DNA from: Protonemura montana
Taxonomy: Eukaryota > Arthropoda > Insecta > Plecoptera > Nemouridae
Assembly (NCBI GenBank): GCA_947568835.1
Contig: OX387602.1
Coordinates: forward strand, 6,604,570-6,668,569
DNA length: 64,000 nucleotides
Direction: 5' to 3'
Below the pieces are notes generated by a model, which saw only the letters and a program-made list of their open reading frames with translations, did not search any database and was not told the origin of the DNA. A program made the translations under genes and the position numbers. Numbering within the stretch: position 1 is the first letter of the stretch; every line of letters begins with the position of its first letter. Positions 41,232-53,816 of the stretch are shown one piece after another.

Positions 41232-44200
41232 TTAGTACGGCTTTGAGCGATCTCGGCCGCCACGGTCTCTGCACAACAACAAAAAAAACAGAAATTTAAT
41301 AAATACCCTAATTCAATTGACTAGAATAATATTAGGCAGGGTATATTAAGCAAAATTAAGCAGGTTCCACTCTTCAACAGGTTTGAGTCTTTGCAACAAA
41401 TACGAGAAAAAGGAACGAGATATTTTAAAGAAAAGTGTGCTAAATGGCTGGTAAATAAATTGGCAAGGAAAGTAGGAAACATAAATTACCAGGGTAAAAG
41501 TAACAGGTTGAAACAGATAAAGAGCTGCATTACGATTTTTCAGCTGTCTATTTGATATGTCAAACTTTGTTGATACTGATATTTTCCAGTTATGATCTGC
41601 CATTTCTACCTTGACAAGTTCCACTTCCTATATCCTTTTCCCCAATTCCTAGAGATATTTCCATCTTCTAAACAAGTTCTTGGACGACCAGATGTTTACC
41701 TTTATTTTTGCACTATGATATTTTTGACAAGGATCAGAAATATAAACAGGGGTTGAAATTAAAAACATGCACACCTTTTAAAAACAATAGTTATTGTACA
41801 GGATGTTGTAAGAGCATAATGCTTGAATTACAACTACTCTACAACTGCCCTTCCCAGTTAAATCAACAAGACACAACTCAGAACACACTCACCCTCCGTA
41901 CGATGGCCCACCCCGACCTCCGCGCCCACCGCGGTCCATACCACCGCCGCCACGCGAGAATCCACGTCCGCCACCGCGATCCCCACGATCACTGCCCCCG
42001 CGTCCACGGAACCCACCGCGATCCATGCCGCCTCCACGTCCGCCCCGGCCCCCTCTGCCTGGCGGGTCACCACCACCAACCCCTTCAGGCCGCTCCTGGT
42101 TACAACGGTTGCACTCCGTGCGCCACGAAAAGTTTGTGTTGCCGCACTCAGGGTTCGGGCAACGCCAGTCACCATCACGGCCGAAACCTAAGCACACAGA
42201 AATGCATGTTAGTATACTCTCAATGGTCACAGCGGCTTATTATTATGGCAAGACAGGTTAGTTATTTTATGCACACAATTTAATTTTACATAACTTTTCC
42301 ATAATTTTTCCCCTTCCAAATTAAATTTAGTCTTCAAACACAGTAAAGCATCAGGACTAGTGCTAAATAATTGCACAATGTTGAAGTAAATGAATGATTC
42401 ACAGAAAGGCAAAGCACCTTGCAAGACTCTTGACATATTTCAGGAAAAACACCAGGGTATTTGTACAATATTCCACTTCAATTGTACTCTTGATTTCTTT
42501 GAATACTAGTTTAACATAGCCAAAGCACAGTCAATCACTTGTACAAAAAGTTCAAAAGAACCTGTTAAAAGCAAAAACCACTCTCCAAAATAGTTTTACC
42601 ACAAATCAATTGACTCACCTCCTCCGGATCCACGATCTCCGCTGTCTCTTCCTCGTCCACCCCTGTCGCTTCCTCGATCGCCACCACCGCCACCTCGAGT
42701 ACCGCGACCCCCCCGAGCACCGCCTGTGTAGTTGTTCTTATGCTGCGCGATCTGCACCTTGATCGTGCTGCCCTTGAACTCCTTGCCGTCAAACCAGTCT
42801 ATGGCCGACTTGGCTGCGTTCGAGTCGTCGTATGTCACAGTCGCCTCACCCTTCGGCTTGCCGCTGATCTTGTCCTTGTACATCCAGATCTTCGGCTTGT
42901 TGGTGCGCCGGTCCATCTAGTTCAACCATAACTAGCTGATTACTTTTGTATTTGTGATTAAATGGTTTGGCATTTAATGTTCCTTACTGACAGTACAGTA
43001 TTTCTTTTTGCAATGTATTATGTTTTCTTACTGGTTGCAGCCCTTCGCAATAAATGCCAAAAAGAGGTATTGTGGCTCTTGAGGAGAGAATAGAAAAGGG
43101 AGTTGACATGGATGGTGTGCACATAGAAATCCACTTTGCTTTTGAGAGTGAAGAGGAAAAATATGAACTACAGCTCAACTTGACTAACCTTGATTACTCC
43201 AATAGCCCCAAAGTGCTGCTGGATTTCCTCCTCTGAGATGTTAGGGTCCATGCCGGAGACAAACACTGTATCTTCCTGGATGATCATGTCACTTCGTTCA
43301 CTCCCCCCGAAGCCTGCAACATGCCAAGAACCTTTAGTCATGATTGACAAAATCGTACGTGGTTAATGCTAACGACTAGCTCGCAGAGACTTATTTCAAC
43401 CATGCAATGATATCCTTTAACTCCATGAAACGACTCGTCGAAATTAACATCGTAGGGGACTAGCTCTATTCGAGCTCAAAACACAACCATTAATTGCGAT
43501 TCTTTAAAACCGTGACATCGAACAAAACATCCCATAAAATTATCACAGATACATCATACCCTGAAACACCTGGCCATGAATCATGACCAATGTTATTCCA
43601 AGCGAGAAAAACACAATGTCGAAATAACCTTTACGTTGGTTTGTTACCAAATATGTTTTTTGTTTACCATTTAGCTTATAGCAGTGATTTTGTTACAACC
43701 TGTACAAAGTACATTTTACCAATCAATACCAATATATAAAAGACTTGACGTCTCATACCATTATCTTATAACCATTCAAATATCAGTGGAGTACCGTAAT
43801 TCTAACGACAACCTCCGTAAATTTTGGCTAACACCATTAAAAAAACACTGTGCTCTCTGGTTCTGATCATACCTATGGTACAATACATCGCAGTACACAT
43901 TTTACCCTGAATTGCTCGAGAATTCAGACCCCACACAATAACCATGAAATGTCGAGGCAAAACACACAAAAAAAAAAAACACTCTATTAACACTTTACAA
44001 TCACAATGGTTTTAAGAACTTACACTAAATAAAAAAATAAAAATAAACTCTAGCTTAAACCAAAGACTGTAAGTTCTTCCACACAGTAACTAAAAACTAT
44101 GACGATAAAAATTTTTTTTTGCTGACAACGTTGCCAGTATGCCTAGTTGAAATGGATTGGGTTTTACCTTTTTATGTTACCAAGTATGCCTAGTTAAAAA

Positions 44201-47200
44201 TGAAGTTATTGGAAAATAAATGCATGTGATGTAGGAAGACAACTTGAATTATAAATTTTAAAAAAATTTTGAAAAAAAAAAAATTTTGACCAAAGTTGTA
44301 GTGTCTAACAAGAATTCGCAAAAGAAAACAAATAAATGGCACCAGGTTTTTCAACTGGCGCGTTTACCTTTGTTATAACCACCCCTGCCGCCACTGCTAA
44401 AACACAGAAGCATAACACTTTGATCAGTATGCGATGTTCTCTGGCAGTGCGGCATCCACTTGACTTCCGTAGCCGACCACCTCCTTGTCGCAGCCTCCAG
44501 GCATTACCCGCAGAACACAAATAGTCCAGGATCGGTACAACGGGATAGTCGAGTCCGTCAGGAGAGTAGGAATGTCAAGTCAGTTACGTTGTCGTCTACC
44601 ACGTACCGGTTAGAGTCTGCCATAACCCACCACTGCCAATTGTTGACACATCTCACCACAGTACCTGTCGCTGTATTTTAGCACAACATTTGAACCTATG
44701 ACGTTTGTACCCCTAGTGTTCTTCTTGTTTAACACGCTAAGATTGACAACTTACATCGTGGTTGCTGTGAGAATGCTCAATTAAATAGTGTTACTAAATG
44801 AAGGTACTTTACGAGCCTAGCCATGGTTGTTTATAAAACCAGAAAATGCCATCACCAAAGCAGCAAGAAACTCTTTACCTGCAGTGATTTACTCTGATTG
44901 TCCATACACTCCTAACGTAGTTCCCACAAAAAAAATTATAACCAGCCGAAGCCTTAAAAACACTTGCAAATTGTTTGAAAAAAATAAGATCCTTACATGT
45001 ACACCCCGTTTAAAAACTATTTACAAAGCTTGAAGATTACACATTTAAGTCTACTTTTAAATAACACGTACTCTGCATGGGAGTGGCAATATGTATGTGC
45101 ACAGAACCAGTACCCAACATCAAGTAACTAGATAGCACAGCACAAGCTCAACTCCTCTGTAAAGTACGATGCTAACGTGATCTACACTTCCCTTTTCACC
45201 CTTCGAAAGTCATTTGTCAACATTTTTACAGCTTAATCGCTGAGAATTGTAGCGATTGAGTACCTGTTCAGACTGAAGAAGAAACACCAATTTACATTAT
45301 TTACAAAAGGAACACAGCTCAGCATTACACGGCATTACCAAGAGTTAAGAAGAAGAGACGTATATATTGTAAAAGATGATGGCTGTACAGGTTTTTTAAA
45401 ATTAGTTTTGCAAATTTTGCAGCAGCATATAATGAGGGTATCTAGGACCAAATTACCCTCTACACAACACCGTTAAGTCATCAACTTCACTGAATATGTT
45501 TACAATTATTTTTGTGAACCATATTTACCTACTTTTCTTATTTTGAATTTGTGTAAATGTTATTTGTTTGAATTTTGTGCCCAACCTTTTTATGTTAACA
45601 TTTTATTTATTATACATAAATATAATTATAACCGAATTAAACGTGGTAGACACACCGGAGACTTGCTTACTAGTTTTCTTTTTATTGAACCTACCTTCGC
45701 TCGTCGCTTTCTTAGTTTTTTAAATTTTCGCTAGACTGAGAGCTAATAATGCAAAATTCAAGGATCGTCGTTTTTTTACCAATTCTATCAATAAAACTCA
45801 TCCTGCACCACCTAACTACTAACCTTAACACACGTTACACCCATACCTTGTCCCATACCTACTTTTCCACTTTCGTTGTCATAAGCAAGATTAACATACT
45901 AGGACTGTTGCACCCTTTACCAATACCATATTTGCTCAGTCACAGCAAAAAGCCTGCTAAAAAATTGCATTGGCTTCTACAATATACTTGTCACTAGTAA
46001 AACACTTGAAACATACCACCTACGCACCAATTCTTCTTTTATTGGCCTGACCCCAACACAAAAACTAGGAACAGTTGTTGACAAAAACAATTTGAACTGG
46101 GTTTGAATGCTAAGTGAAGAACAACTGAATTTCATGTTTTTAACTTGTACGTGTTAATCTATCAAGGGTAAAAGCAGTCCTTGACAAAGTTCAGACCTTT
46201 GTTAACTTGATGCCTTTTCAGACCCTTGATAAAGTAACAGGTACAAGTTACGAGACGTTGGGAAATTTAGTTGTTCTCACTTAGCATTCAAACCCCAGTT
46301 CAAGTAGTTTTTGTCAATACTAGTGCTAACGTTAGATAAAGTAGACCCGAGTGTAACAACCAGTATAAGAAATAGTTGTTCTTTCGTACGATCATAGATA
46401 TATGCACACGTTTCATCTGACAAAAATTGTGATATTTGCCCAACGCCGGAAAGCCATGTTCACCGAGTATAACAGTTCATTATTAAAATTGAAGATAATG
46501 AAAAGACATGACCATTTGTTCCAGATACTCAAAACTCATTGTCAAGATATCAATACTGTAAAATACCACTATTATCTACTAACCTAAAACATTTTACCCA
46601 GACACGATTCTATTTTTTTTATTTGTTTCTAAGGCACCAAGAAAGAAACACCTTGCCCCAGTCAGAAATAAACCCTTATTTTGGAAATTTATTTTAAATG
46701 CTGTTTAGATGGAGAGTTAGAAATTTGACATTTTGGGTCCGAAAGGCAGGTCTGATTAGGTTCAGTTACCTTTTATTGCAATTCAAAGAGTAAAGCAGAT
46801 TGTACTTTCAACAAATTTAATGTGAAGTTTGATATTTTTGTTTACATCGGTGCAGTAAGCTACCCGTAATTTGAGTTTTATGTTTTGAAACTGAAAGCAT
46901 ACATTTCTGGCTGTACTGGCGCCATCTAGAACCGCGCCTGATTTGACCCAATAACTATGCTTTTTTTCCTACCAGCTGTCTGAATAAAAGCCATCCACAA
47001 AGGACTGACCACGGTCAGCTTGCACCGTGGCTTGCTAAAGATGAATAAAGAGGTGACTTTTCTCACCTGTATCCGCCACCACCTCCGCCACCACCTCCGT
47101 CGCTTCCTCGGCTGCTGCCCCTTCCTCCGTATCCTCCGCCACCCCCGGAGGGAGGACCTGCAAAACAAACACATTTGTAATTAACACACGGTAACTTTGA

Positions 47201-48908
47201 CCTAACAGACTTTAAGAAAATGTAAGATCAGAGGAGAAACTAAAATAACCATTTGTACCTTCCAATTAATAAATTTTGTTGGCAACCTGGATGACTAGCA
47301 AGGATTACTTAGTTAGGTATAAAACATATCTATTTTTCAGACTTTTGAACCTTAGGAAGCAAGACCTAATAATTGAAAATAAAAACTAACCTCCGTATGA
47401 CTGGTTTCCCCCATAGCTCTGGCCTCCTCCTCCTCCGCCTCCTCCTCCACCACCACCTCCTCCTCCTCCATAGCCGCCTGATTGGCCGCCCCCACCGCTG
47501 CTCCCACCATAGCCGCCAGCTGACTGATTGTAGTTGTACTGGCCGCCTCCGCCGCCTCCTCCTCCGCCACCACCGCTGCTGCTTTGGTCATATGAGTTTG
47601 GTGCCTGGTAGCTCTGTCCGTAGCTAGACTGAGCTGTAGGCGGAGGAGCTAAGAATATCGAAAAAAAATATTTGAAAAATAAAATATAAATATAATGTGC
47701 AATGGTAATGTGTATTATAACGAAGCAGTTGCTGTAAGTCTTTTTCTAAGTTGCAACATAGTTTGACCTCACACAGAACTCTTTGTGGATACCATAAAAG
47801 CTATTGATAAAATGTGAAGAGAAATTTATAATTTTGTACCGTCTTTCTCTTATGGTCTTAAGCCATTTGGGAGTTCTAGCCATGGCAAGCCAGGCCGAGT
47901 GGAAAATATCTTAAGTAGTCAAATGAGCTCGAAACGCCGGATTTTGATCGACAGCAGCACAACAACAGGTGGTATCTCATAATACCATTTTACACAATTT
48001 ACCACCATGAGATAATAGTCACAAACATGTACTTTTAAGTGGCCTGGAGCTATCCACAGTTGCTCACTTTAAGAATTGTAACAAATATATAGTTCAGAAG
48101 CTGGACTTACAGAAGCTATAGTTTAGAAGCTGTCAGAAGATCTAAGCATCTCCATGGCTACCAAAAGTTAAATCTACCATCGCACAATCGCACGCACAAA
48201 GTCTAAGAACAGTGTGCAACAAAGTTGGATATATTCTTCGTGTTACTCCCCAGTAAAAAATAGCACGTAAAGGAAAGGTGAATTGCACAATGATTTTAAT
48301 TAAAAGTCATAGTATTAGTTCAGAGACTAAGGTTTCCTTGCATGTTATGTTATTTTATGTACCAGTTGGATTATATCCTGCGGACTGATCTCCTCCTGTG
48401 GCTCCGTAGTTGCCACCATAGCTTGGTGGCTGCTGTTGCTGGCCCCACGAGTTCTGGCCCTGTGGAGGGTACGAGTTTTGCTGGTCGTACGATTGCGACT
48501 GAGGATAGCTAGGAGCAGCCGCTACACCGCCAGCACCCGAAGCAGGAGCTGGCTGTGAATAGCCTGGATAGTTCCCATAGGAAGCACCTCCCGAGTTATA
48601 TCCACCATACTCTAAAGAACAGCAAAATGTGAATTAGTTCACCACATGAAAACCACAACGTTCTAACGTATTGGGCAAAGATGTTAGGTTTATCAAAATA
48701 ACAAAACGGCGGCAACTCTGGCAGTATGATACCGGCAAATGATTTAGCCAGATTGCATTTTAAATACGTCGCAATTCGGAGGTAAGCTCTCAATAATACA
48801 ACTACGAAAAATAAGCTATTTTACAGTATATTTCCTTTCAGCGGATGGCCTTCCATATTTTAAATAAAAGTAGATAAAAATAACTTAACACTTACGATTA
48901 TCCGCCAT
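41232..48908 (-). CDS. caz: FUS/TAF15/EWSR1 family RNA-binding protein (cabeza-like)
   Basis: Nuclear RNA-binding protein of the FET family, acting in transcription and splicing and prone to phase separation. Minus-strand coding exons: 48896-48908, 48363-48611, 47391-47648, 47067-47157, 44368-44396, 43189-43313, 42619-42916, 41893-42187 and 41232-41268, for 464 residues. Residues 1 to about 215 are a Tyr/Gly/Gln/Ser prion-like domain ([14 protein letters not shown]) with glycine runs up to about 16. An RRM follows ([38 protein letters not shown]), then RGG repeats, then a RanBP2-type zinc finger with four cysteines ([24 protein letters not shown]). After more RGG repeats the chain ends GRDRSKPY, a PY-type nuclear import signal like FUS RRERPY. 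A 29-base microexon and a 2.7-kb intron separate the glycine-rich part from the RRM. All phases agree. Confidence 0.95.
46078..46318. mobile_element. MITE-like hairpin element, copy B, in FUS intron
   Basis: Nearly perfect inverted repeat. Outer arms: ACAAAAACAATTTGAACTGG pairs with CCAGTTCAAGTAGTTTTTGT. Inner arms: TAACTTGTACGTGTTAATC pairs with a GTAACAGGTACAAGTTA segment. It is related to copy A at 39.8-40.2 kb and lies in the 2.7-kb FUS intron (44397-47066). It has no coding capacity. Confidence 0.7.
47420..47475. repeat. Imperfect trinucleotide (CTC/CCT/CCA) tract coding polyglycine
   Basis: A pyrimidine-rich run of CTC, CCT, CCG and CCA units on the plus strand encodes about 16 glycines of the FUS-like protein on the minus strand. 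Such tracts vary in length between alleles and are easily mis-assembled. Confidence 0.7.
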
Positions 48909-49406
48909 CGCAAATGTCGTCCTTACTCACAATACAATTTCCCCCCTCAATACTCCCCTCGCCTAACGAACGTAAGCGTCTGCCAATGCTACCAACACAA
49001 CAGCGCCAACTTATTCACGTTTCAGCTACAAGATCGATTAAATGCCCAGAGAAATCAGAAATTTCAACAATTTTTTAATAAAAATGTAATATTTGTATTT
49101 ATTATTTCTGATAAACATGTTAACAACAGTATTTAAATAAGATATTGTAGTTTATTCATCAGCCAATGAAATAAGCAAAATAGCGGGTAAAAGTTATTAG
49201 ACCCTATCCCAAAATTAATGAAAATTCATGTCATGGCTGATTTACAAACTTCAGTGCTTGCTTTTCAGTAGTATGTACAAATTTCATCAAATTCTTGCAG
49301 TGGACGACTTGTTGAGCTGGATATCCACTGTATTACATTGTTTACACATAAAGTAAGACATAACATAAAATCTTTGAAAAGTTATAATTAAATAATTAGT
49401 ATATTG
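48909..49406. promoter_or_regulatory. FUS promoter and MED19 3' flank
   Basis: About 500 bases between the FUS start codon and the MED19 stop, both on the minus strand. The FUS leader and promoter must be here. The MED19 poly(A) signal at 49151-49156 leaves only about 240 bases for the FUS promoter if the MED19 transcript ends there. Confidence 0.5.
49151..49156 (-). terminator. Candidate poly(A) signal of MED19
   Basis: TTTATT on the plus strand is AATAAA on the minus strand, about 250 bases past the MED19 stop. Confidence 0.5.
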
Positions 49407-50474
49407 TTATTGTGAGTGCTGGCTTGGCGTAAGACCTCCTGGATGCTCGGGACTGTGCTTCTGTTTTTTCCGTTTCTTTTCTTTCTTTCTTTTCTTACGT
49501 TCTTTCTCTTCGTCATGTCGTTTCTGCTTTTTGTGTTTCTTCTCATGGGTATCTTGTCCAACTTCGGCAACCTGCATTTCCTGACTCGGAGTATCTCCTG
49601 CTTTGTGTTTATGTTTCTTGTGTTTGTTTCTGTGCTTACGTTGAGGTGTCTGATTCACATAACGATACTGTTCGGGCATAGGCCCGGGATGAAGTCTGAA
49701 GCCAGCCAATTGAACGCTTGAAAGCGGCAGCAATTCCTTTCCTCCGATCGGAGGTTTGTCAATAACTGATCGCAATGAACTGTTGTCTTGGTTGCCAGGT
49801 GTGTCAATCGTTCCAGGTAGGTTTGGTAAGAATGACGAAAGTTGCTCTTTTACCTTCTTGCCACTGAATTTACTATATGAGTGTTCTAGGCCATAATAGG
49901 CCATCAAGTTTGTAGCCCCAGTTAACTCGCTTTCGCCTGAAACATTGCAAATAATTGCCTAATTTAAAAAGTAAGAATGTAGATAGATACAATTCCAGCC
50001 ATGATATTCAAGAAATTTGACTGAATTTAAACAATAGATTGGTAAATGAAAGAAAAAAATCAGCGGTAGGTTGTGACCTGAAATATGATCGGATGGCAAA
50101 CGAATGTCTTCGCAGCCACTTTTAGCAAGGGCACAAACTTTAATAATTGATATGGTTCAGAATGAAATATGCAAAGAATACGCTTGTTCAGCATGTTTTT
50201 TTGCAACCGGAGTTGAGTAAACTTATTTTCTTGGAGCACATCTCAGAAGATTAAAGTGTCAAAAGTTTGAGGCTAGAATGTTCAGCTTACCTGGGGGCTC
50301 CTTCATCAAGTAGAAGGGTCCACTATGGACGATAGAAGGGTTCTTCCCCAATGAAATCGTCGTTTTTAGTGTTCCTGTAGAATCTTGACGTGAAACAACA
50401 GGGGACCGAGCCCCTCTTGGTGACGATTTTGGCGAATATTGTTCCACTTTACGAAACTGATCAGCCATCATCAT
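49407..50474 (-). CDS. MED19: Mediator complex subunit 19
   Basis: Head-module subunit of the Mediator coactivator that bridges transcription factors and RNA polymerase II. Minus-strand exons 50291-50474 and 49407-49936 give 237 residues (human MED19 is 244). The conserved Med19 core is clear: PFYLMKEPPGESELTGATNL, MAYYGLEHSYSKFSGKKVKE, LPGTIDTPGNQDNSSLRSV, IDKPPIGGKELLPLSSVQL and AGFRLHPGPMPEQYR. A strongly basic Lys/Arg/His tail (KKRKKEKKRKKQK) follows, as in the family. Three in-frame ATGs begin the ORF; the first is used here, and the third (MADQF) may be the main start. The exon junction falls in CCCCCAG/GTAAGC, phase 1. The gene is divergent from FTSJ3. Confidence 0.96.
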
Positions 50475-50689
50475 CTTCCTTCATTATTTGAAGATGGACA
50501 ATCTAGTTCCATGCATTTACGTACTTACGTCAAGACCACAGCGCTACTAGTATCAGGCTCACACAGGCGTACCAACTTTACGGTGGAGGAGGTCTATGTA
50601 AACGCGACGGTACGGTCGACACGTGTTTTCGATTAATAAGTCCTTTTAGGTCGTTTCCTTAAACTTTCTTGCTCTTGTTAGATCACAAA
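50475..50689. promoter_or_regulatory. Bidirectional promoter of MED19 and FTSJ3
   Basis: Only 215 bases lie between the two start codons, which face away from each other. Both promoters and 5' leaders must fit here. CpGs are locally enriched (50570-50630), and a pyrimidine stretch precedes the FTSJ3 ATG. Co-regulation is inference. Confidence 0.6.
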
Positions 50690-53672
50690 ATGGGTAAAGC
50701 AAAAATAGGAAAACAGCGGAAAGATCGCTTCTACAAACTCGCAAAGGAAACAGGTATGCCGGTGGTCCAAACTGAAAATGTAAACCGTAACCTAACTTAA
50801 GTGTCTTCTTCAGACTTGATAATACCATCTCATTTCAGGTTACAGATCTCGTGCTGCCTTCAAATTAATTCAGTTGAACAGAAAGTTTGAATTTTTGCAA
50901 AAATCTCGAGTATGTATCGATTTATGTGCTGCGCCTGGTGGATGGATGCAAGTGGCAAAGCAGAACATGCCCGTATCCAGCATCGTAATCGGTGTGGACT
51001 TGTTTCCAATAAAAAACGTACCAGGCTGTATCAGCCTCCAAGAAGACATCACAACAGATAAATGCCGATCAGCTCTGACTAAAGAGCTGCAGTCTTGGAA
51101 AGCTGACCTAGTGTTGCACGACGGGGCACCAAATCTTGGTAAAATGGTTACACTAAGGTTTTATGTATTTTATCTACCAATTCATATGGTAGGTCTATTC
51201 TTACATATATTTTTTTTCTGCTTTTATAGGAAAGAACTGGATCCATGACGCATATTCCCAAGTTAGCCTGACATTGAACGCTTTGAAGCTAGCGACTCAA
51301 TTCTTGAAGCGTGGAGGCTGGTTTATCACCAAGGTTTTCCGATCAAAAGACTATCACGCTCTTATTTGGGTGCTAAAACAGCTATTTAAGAAGGTCCATG
51401 CAACAAAACCACAAGCATCTCGTGTGGAGTCGGCCGAAATCTTCGTTGTTTGTCAATATTATAAGGCACCTGATAAATTGGATGCTCGCTTTCTTGATTC
51501 TAAGTATGTGTTCGAGGAACTGGAAATTGAGTCCCAGAACAAGCTTAATGTCTTCCATCCAGACAAGCAAAAGAAAGCTAGGGCAGAGGGCTATCCTGAG
51601 AATGACTACACACTTCACCACAAACTGCCAGTTTCGCATTTTATAGCATGCAGCAGTGCTGTAGAAGCTCTTCAAGAAGCATCTGAGGTAACCATATACA
51701 ACCATTTACTAAAAATAACCATACAATACATTGGAAATGCTGTCTTTTTTCTGGTCTAGGATGACAATAAAAAAAGCTTGCAGAGATTGTGAATTCAGCT
51801 ATTTCTTTATTTAAAAGTCGTTAAAAATACAACTTTCCCAAATATCAATATGATCAGAGCTAACAATACATGCTATTCTTGTGTTCAAGAAATTCTTCAT
51901 GATAACTTTAATTGATTTAACTTAATATTGGTTGTGTGTTTCAGATTGTGATTGACATGCATGAGATTGCTAGTGACCCACTCACAACTTTGGAGATCGT
52001 AGAGTGCTGCAAAGATATCAAGGTACTTGGAAGAAAAGAGTTGCGATCTATTCTTACCTGGCACAAGGCCATGAAGGCAAAATTTGTAAAAGAGGAAAAA
52101 GAGGAAGATGATGAAGAACCCAAGCAGGAAGAAGAAGAGTTTAAAGACGAACTAGACATAGATGAAAAGGAAATAGAAGGCATTGACAAGCACATCTCCG
52201 AACTGAAAGAGGAAGAGATGCGCGAGCTGAAGCGGAAACGAAAGCGAGCCAACAAGGAAAGGACGCGGCTTCAAGATCGCCTCAACTTGAAAATGGTTTT
52301 GAAAGGGGACGAAGGACCACGACTTGAAGCCGATGACATGTTTTCTATTGACCAAGTCAGTAGTGGCACAGATCTTGGAAAAGTGACAGACCAAACTCCT
52401 GATTTGCTGGCTGAGTCGGAGGAAGAGGAAGACGACCGCCCAAAACAGAAAACTGTACGGTTTACAAAAGACAGCAGTAATCAGCTCGACAGCTCTGGAA
52501 AGTATAGAAACGAGTCCGACGAAAGCGAGGCCAACGAGAGTTCAGGCGAGGATGAATCCGACGAGGACCAAGAGGGATTAGGATTGAGTGACAGCGAGGC
52601 AGGCAGTGATGATGGAGAAGGAAAAGAAAACGCTAAAAAAAGTAAAAATCCTTTAAAAGAGAGCCTCGACTATCGCAGCAAGAAACAGAAGAAGACACAC
52701 AAGGCTCAAATTTGGTTCGAAAAAGATGCTTTCAAGGATTTGGAGGATGATGACGATGAGGATTTTGAGCTGGACCAGATGGTTGCTGACTTCAAAGGCA
52801 AAGGTGGAACTATGATCGAACGCGGCGAGACGCTTGTTAGGAGAGACCCTGTCGTTGACAATTTTTCTGACGATTCCTCAGACGGGGAAAGAAATGATTC
52901 CACATCTAAGAGCTCAAGTAAAGAAACATACTTCAAAGTTGAGGAACACGCGACAAAGAAAGTAGTTGGTGGCAAGGATGGCTATGAGGTAGCTGCAAAA
53001 GAACCTATGAAGAAGGAAAAGAAAGTTAAGTTGGATGAAGCTGGTATGGCCCTCGGGGCTATGATGGTGTCATCAAAGAAGACCAAACGAAACCTCATTG
53101 ATGGGGGATGGAACAGATATGTCTTCAATGACGAGTATCTTCCGGACTGGTTCAACGAAGATGAAATGAAGCACATGAGAAAGGAGGCACCGGTGCCAAA
53201 AGAACTTGTTGACGACTACAAAAAGAAGCTGGAGGAACTGGATGTACGTCCCATCAAAAAAGTCATTGAAGCAAAAGCCCGAAAGAAGCTGCGTGCCGTG
53301 AAGAAGATGGCCAAGGCGAAGAAGAGGGTCGAGGCGCTGATGGAGAATGCAGACGTGAGCGAAAAGGAAAAGGCTCGTCAGATCAAGTCGCTGTACAGGA
53401 AGGCGCAAGGGCCAGCAAGGAAAGAGGTGAAGTACATTGTTTCAAAAAAGTCGTTGGCGTCAAAGAGGACTGCCAGACCTGCTGGCTTGAAAGGACCATA
53501 CAAGGTGGTTGACCCGAGGATGAGGAAGGACAATCGGCCGACCAAGAATAATAAAAAGACATGGAAGGGGAAGGATTCACAGAAAAAGAAAGCCCCGAAG
53601 GTTCACCCTAAGAAGCCAGCTCCGCAGCGAAAGAACAGAAAAGCTGAAGCAAAGAAGGTATCCAGAAAATAG
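50690..53672 (+). CDS. FTSJ3: pre-rRNA 2'-O-ribose methyltransferase FTSJ3/Spb1
   Basis: Nucleolar AdoMet-dependent RNA methyltransferase for large-subunit rRNA and 60S maturation. Exons 50690-50753, 50839-51138, 51230-51687 and 51945-53672 give 849 residues (human FTSJ3 is 847). The N-terminal RrmJ/FtsJ domain has [19 protein letters not shown], the SAM loop [13 protein letters not shown] and a full K-D-K-E catalytic tetrad: K30, D116 (in LHDGAPN), K156 (in WFITKVFRS) and E191 (in SAEIFVV). A conserved middle ([18 protein letters not shown]) is followed by long acidic Glu/Asp/Ser-rich stretches. The C-terminal Spb1 domain ([54 protein letters not shown]) and a Lys-rich nucleolar tail complete it. 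The start [20 protein letters not shown] matches the family. Nothing is missing. Confidence 0.97.
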
Positions 53673-53757
53673 TATTATTTTTATGGTTCTCTTCTCCTGT
53701 ATTCTCCTGTAAGTTGTAAGCAAATGAAATGTGGGTGTAAATGTTTGAATGGTTGGT

Positions 53758-53763
53758 TTTATT
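53758..53763 (-). terminator. Candidate poly(A) signal of the DEG/ENaC gene
   Basis: TTTATT on the plus strand is AATAAA on the minus strand, about 315 bases after the channel stop codon. Confidence 0.45.
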
Positions 53764-53764
53764 A

Positions 53765-53770
53765 AATAAA
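53765..53770 (+). terminator. Candidate poly(A) signal of FTSJ3
   Basis: AATAAA about 95 bases after the FTSJ3 stop, directly next to the minus-strand signal of the channel gene. Confidence 0.6.
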
Positions 53771-53816
53771 AAATCTTTGATAAGGTTGATATTTAAATAT
53801 TTTCTATATAAATAAA

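Noticed and set aside
41708-42283. 191-codon plus-strand frame
   Set aside because: Antisense to the RGG/zinc-finger exon of the FUS homologue. His/Arg/Pro-rich translation is the expected shadow.
49416-49721. Phe/Leu-rich plus-strand frame resembling a membrane protein
   Set aside because: Antisense of the Lys-rich MED19 tail; hydrophobicity arises from complemented AAR codons.
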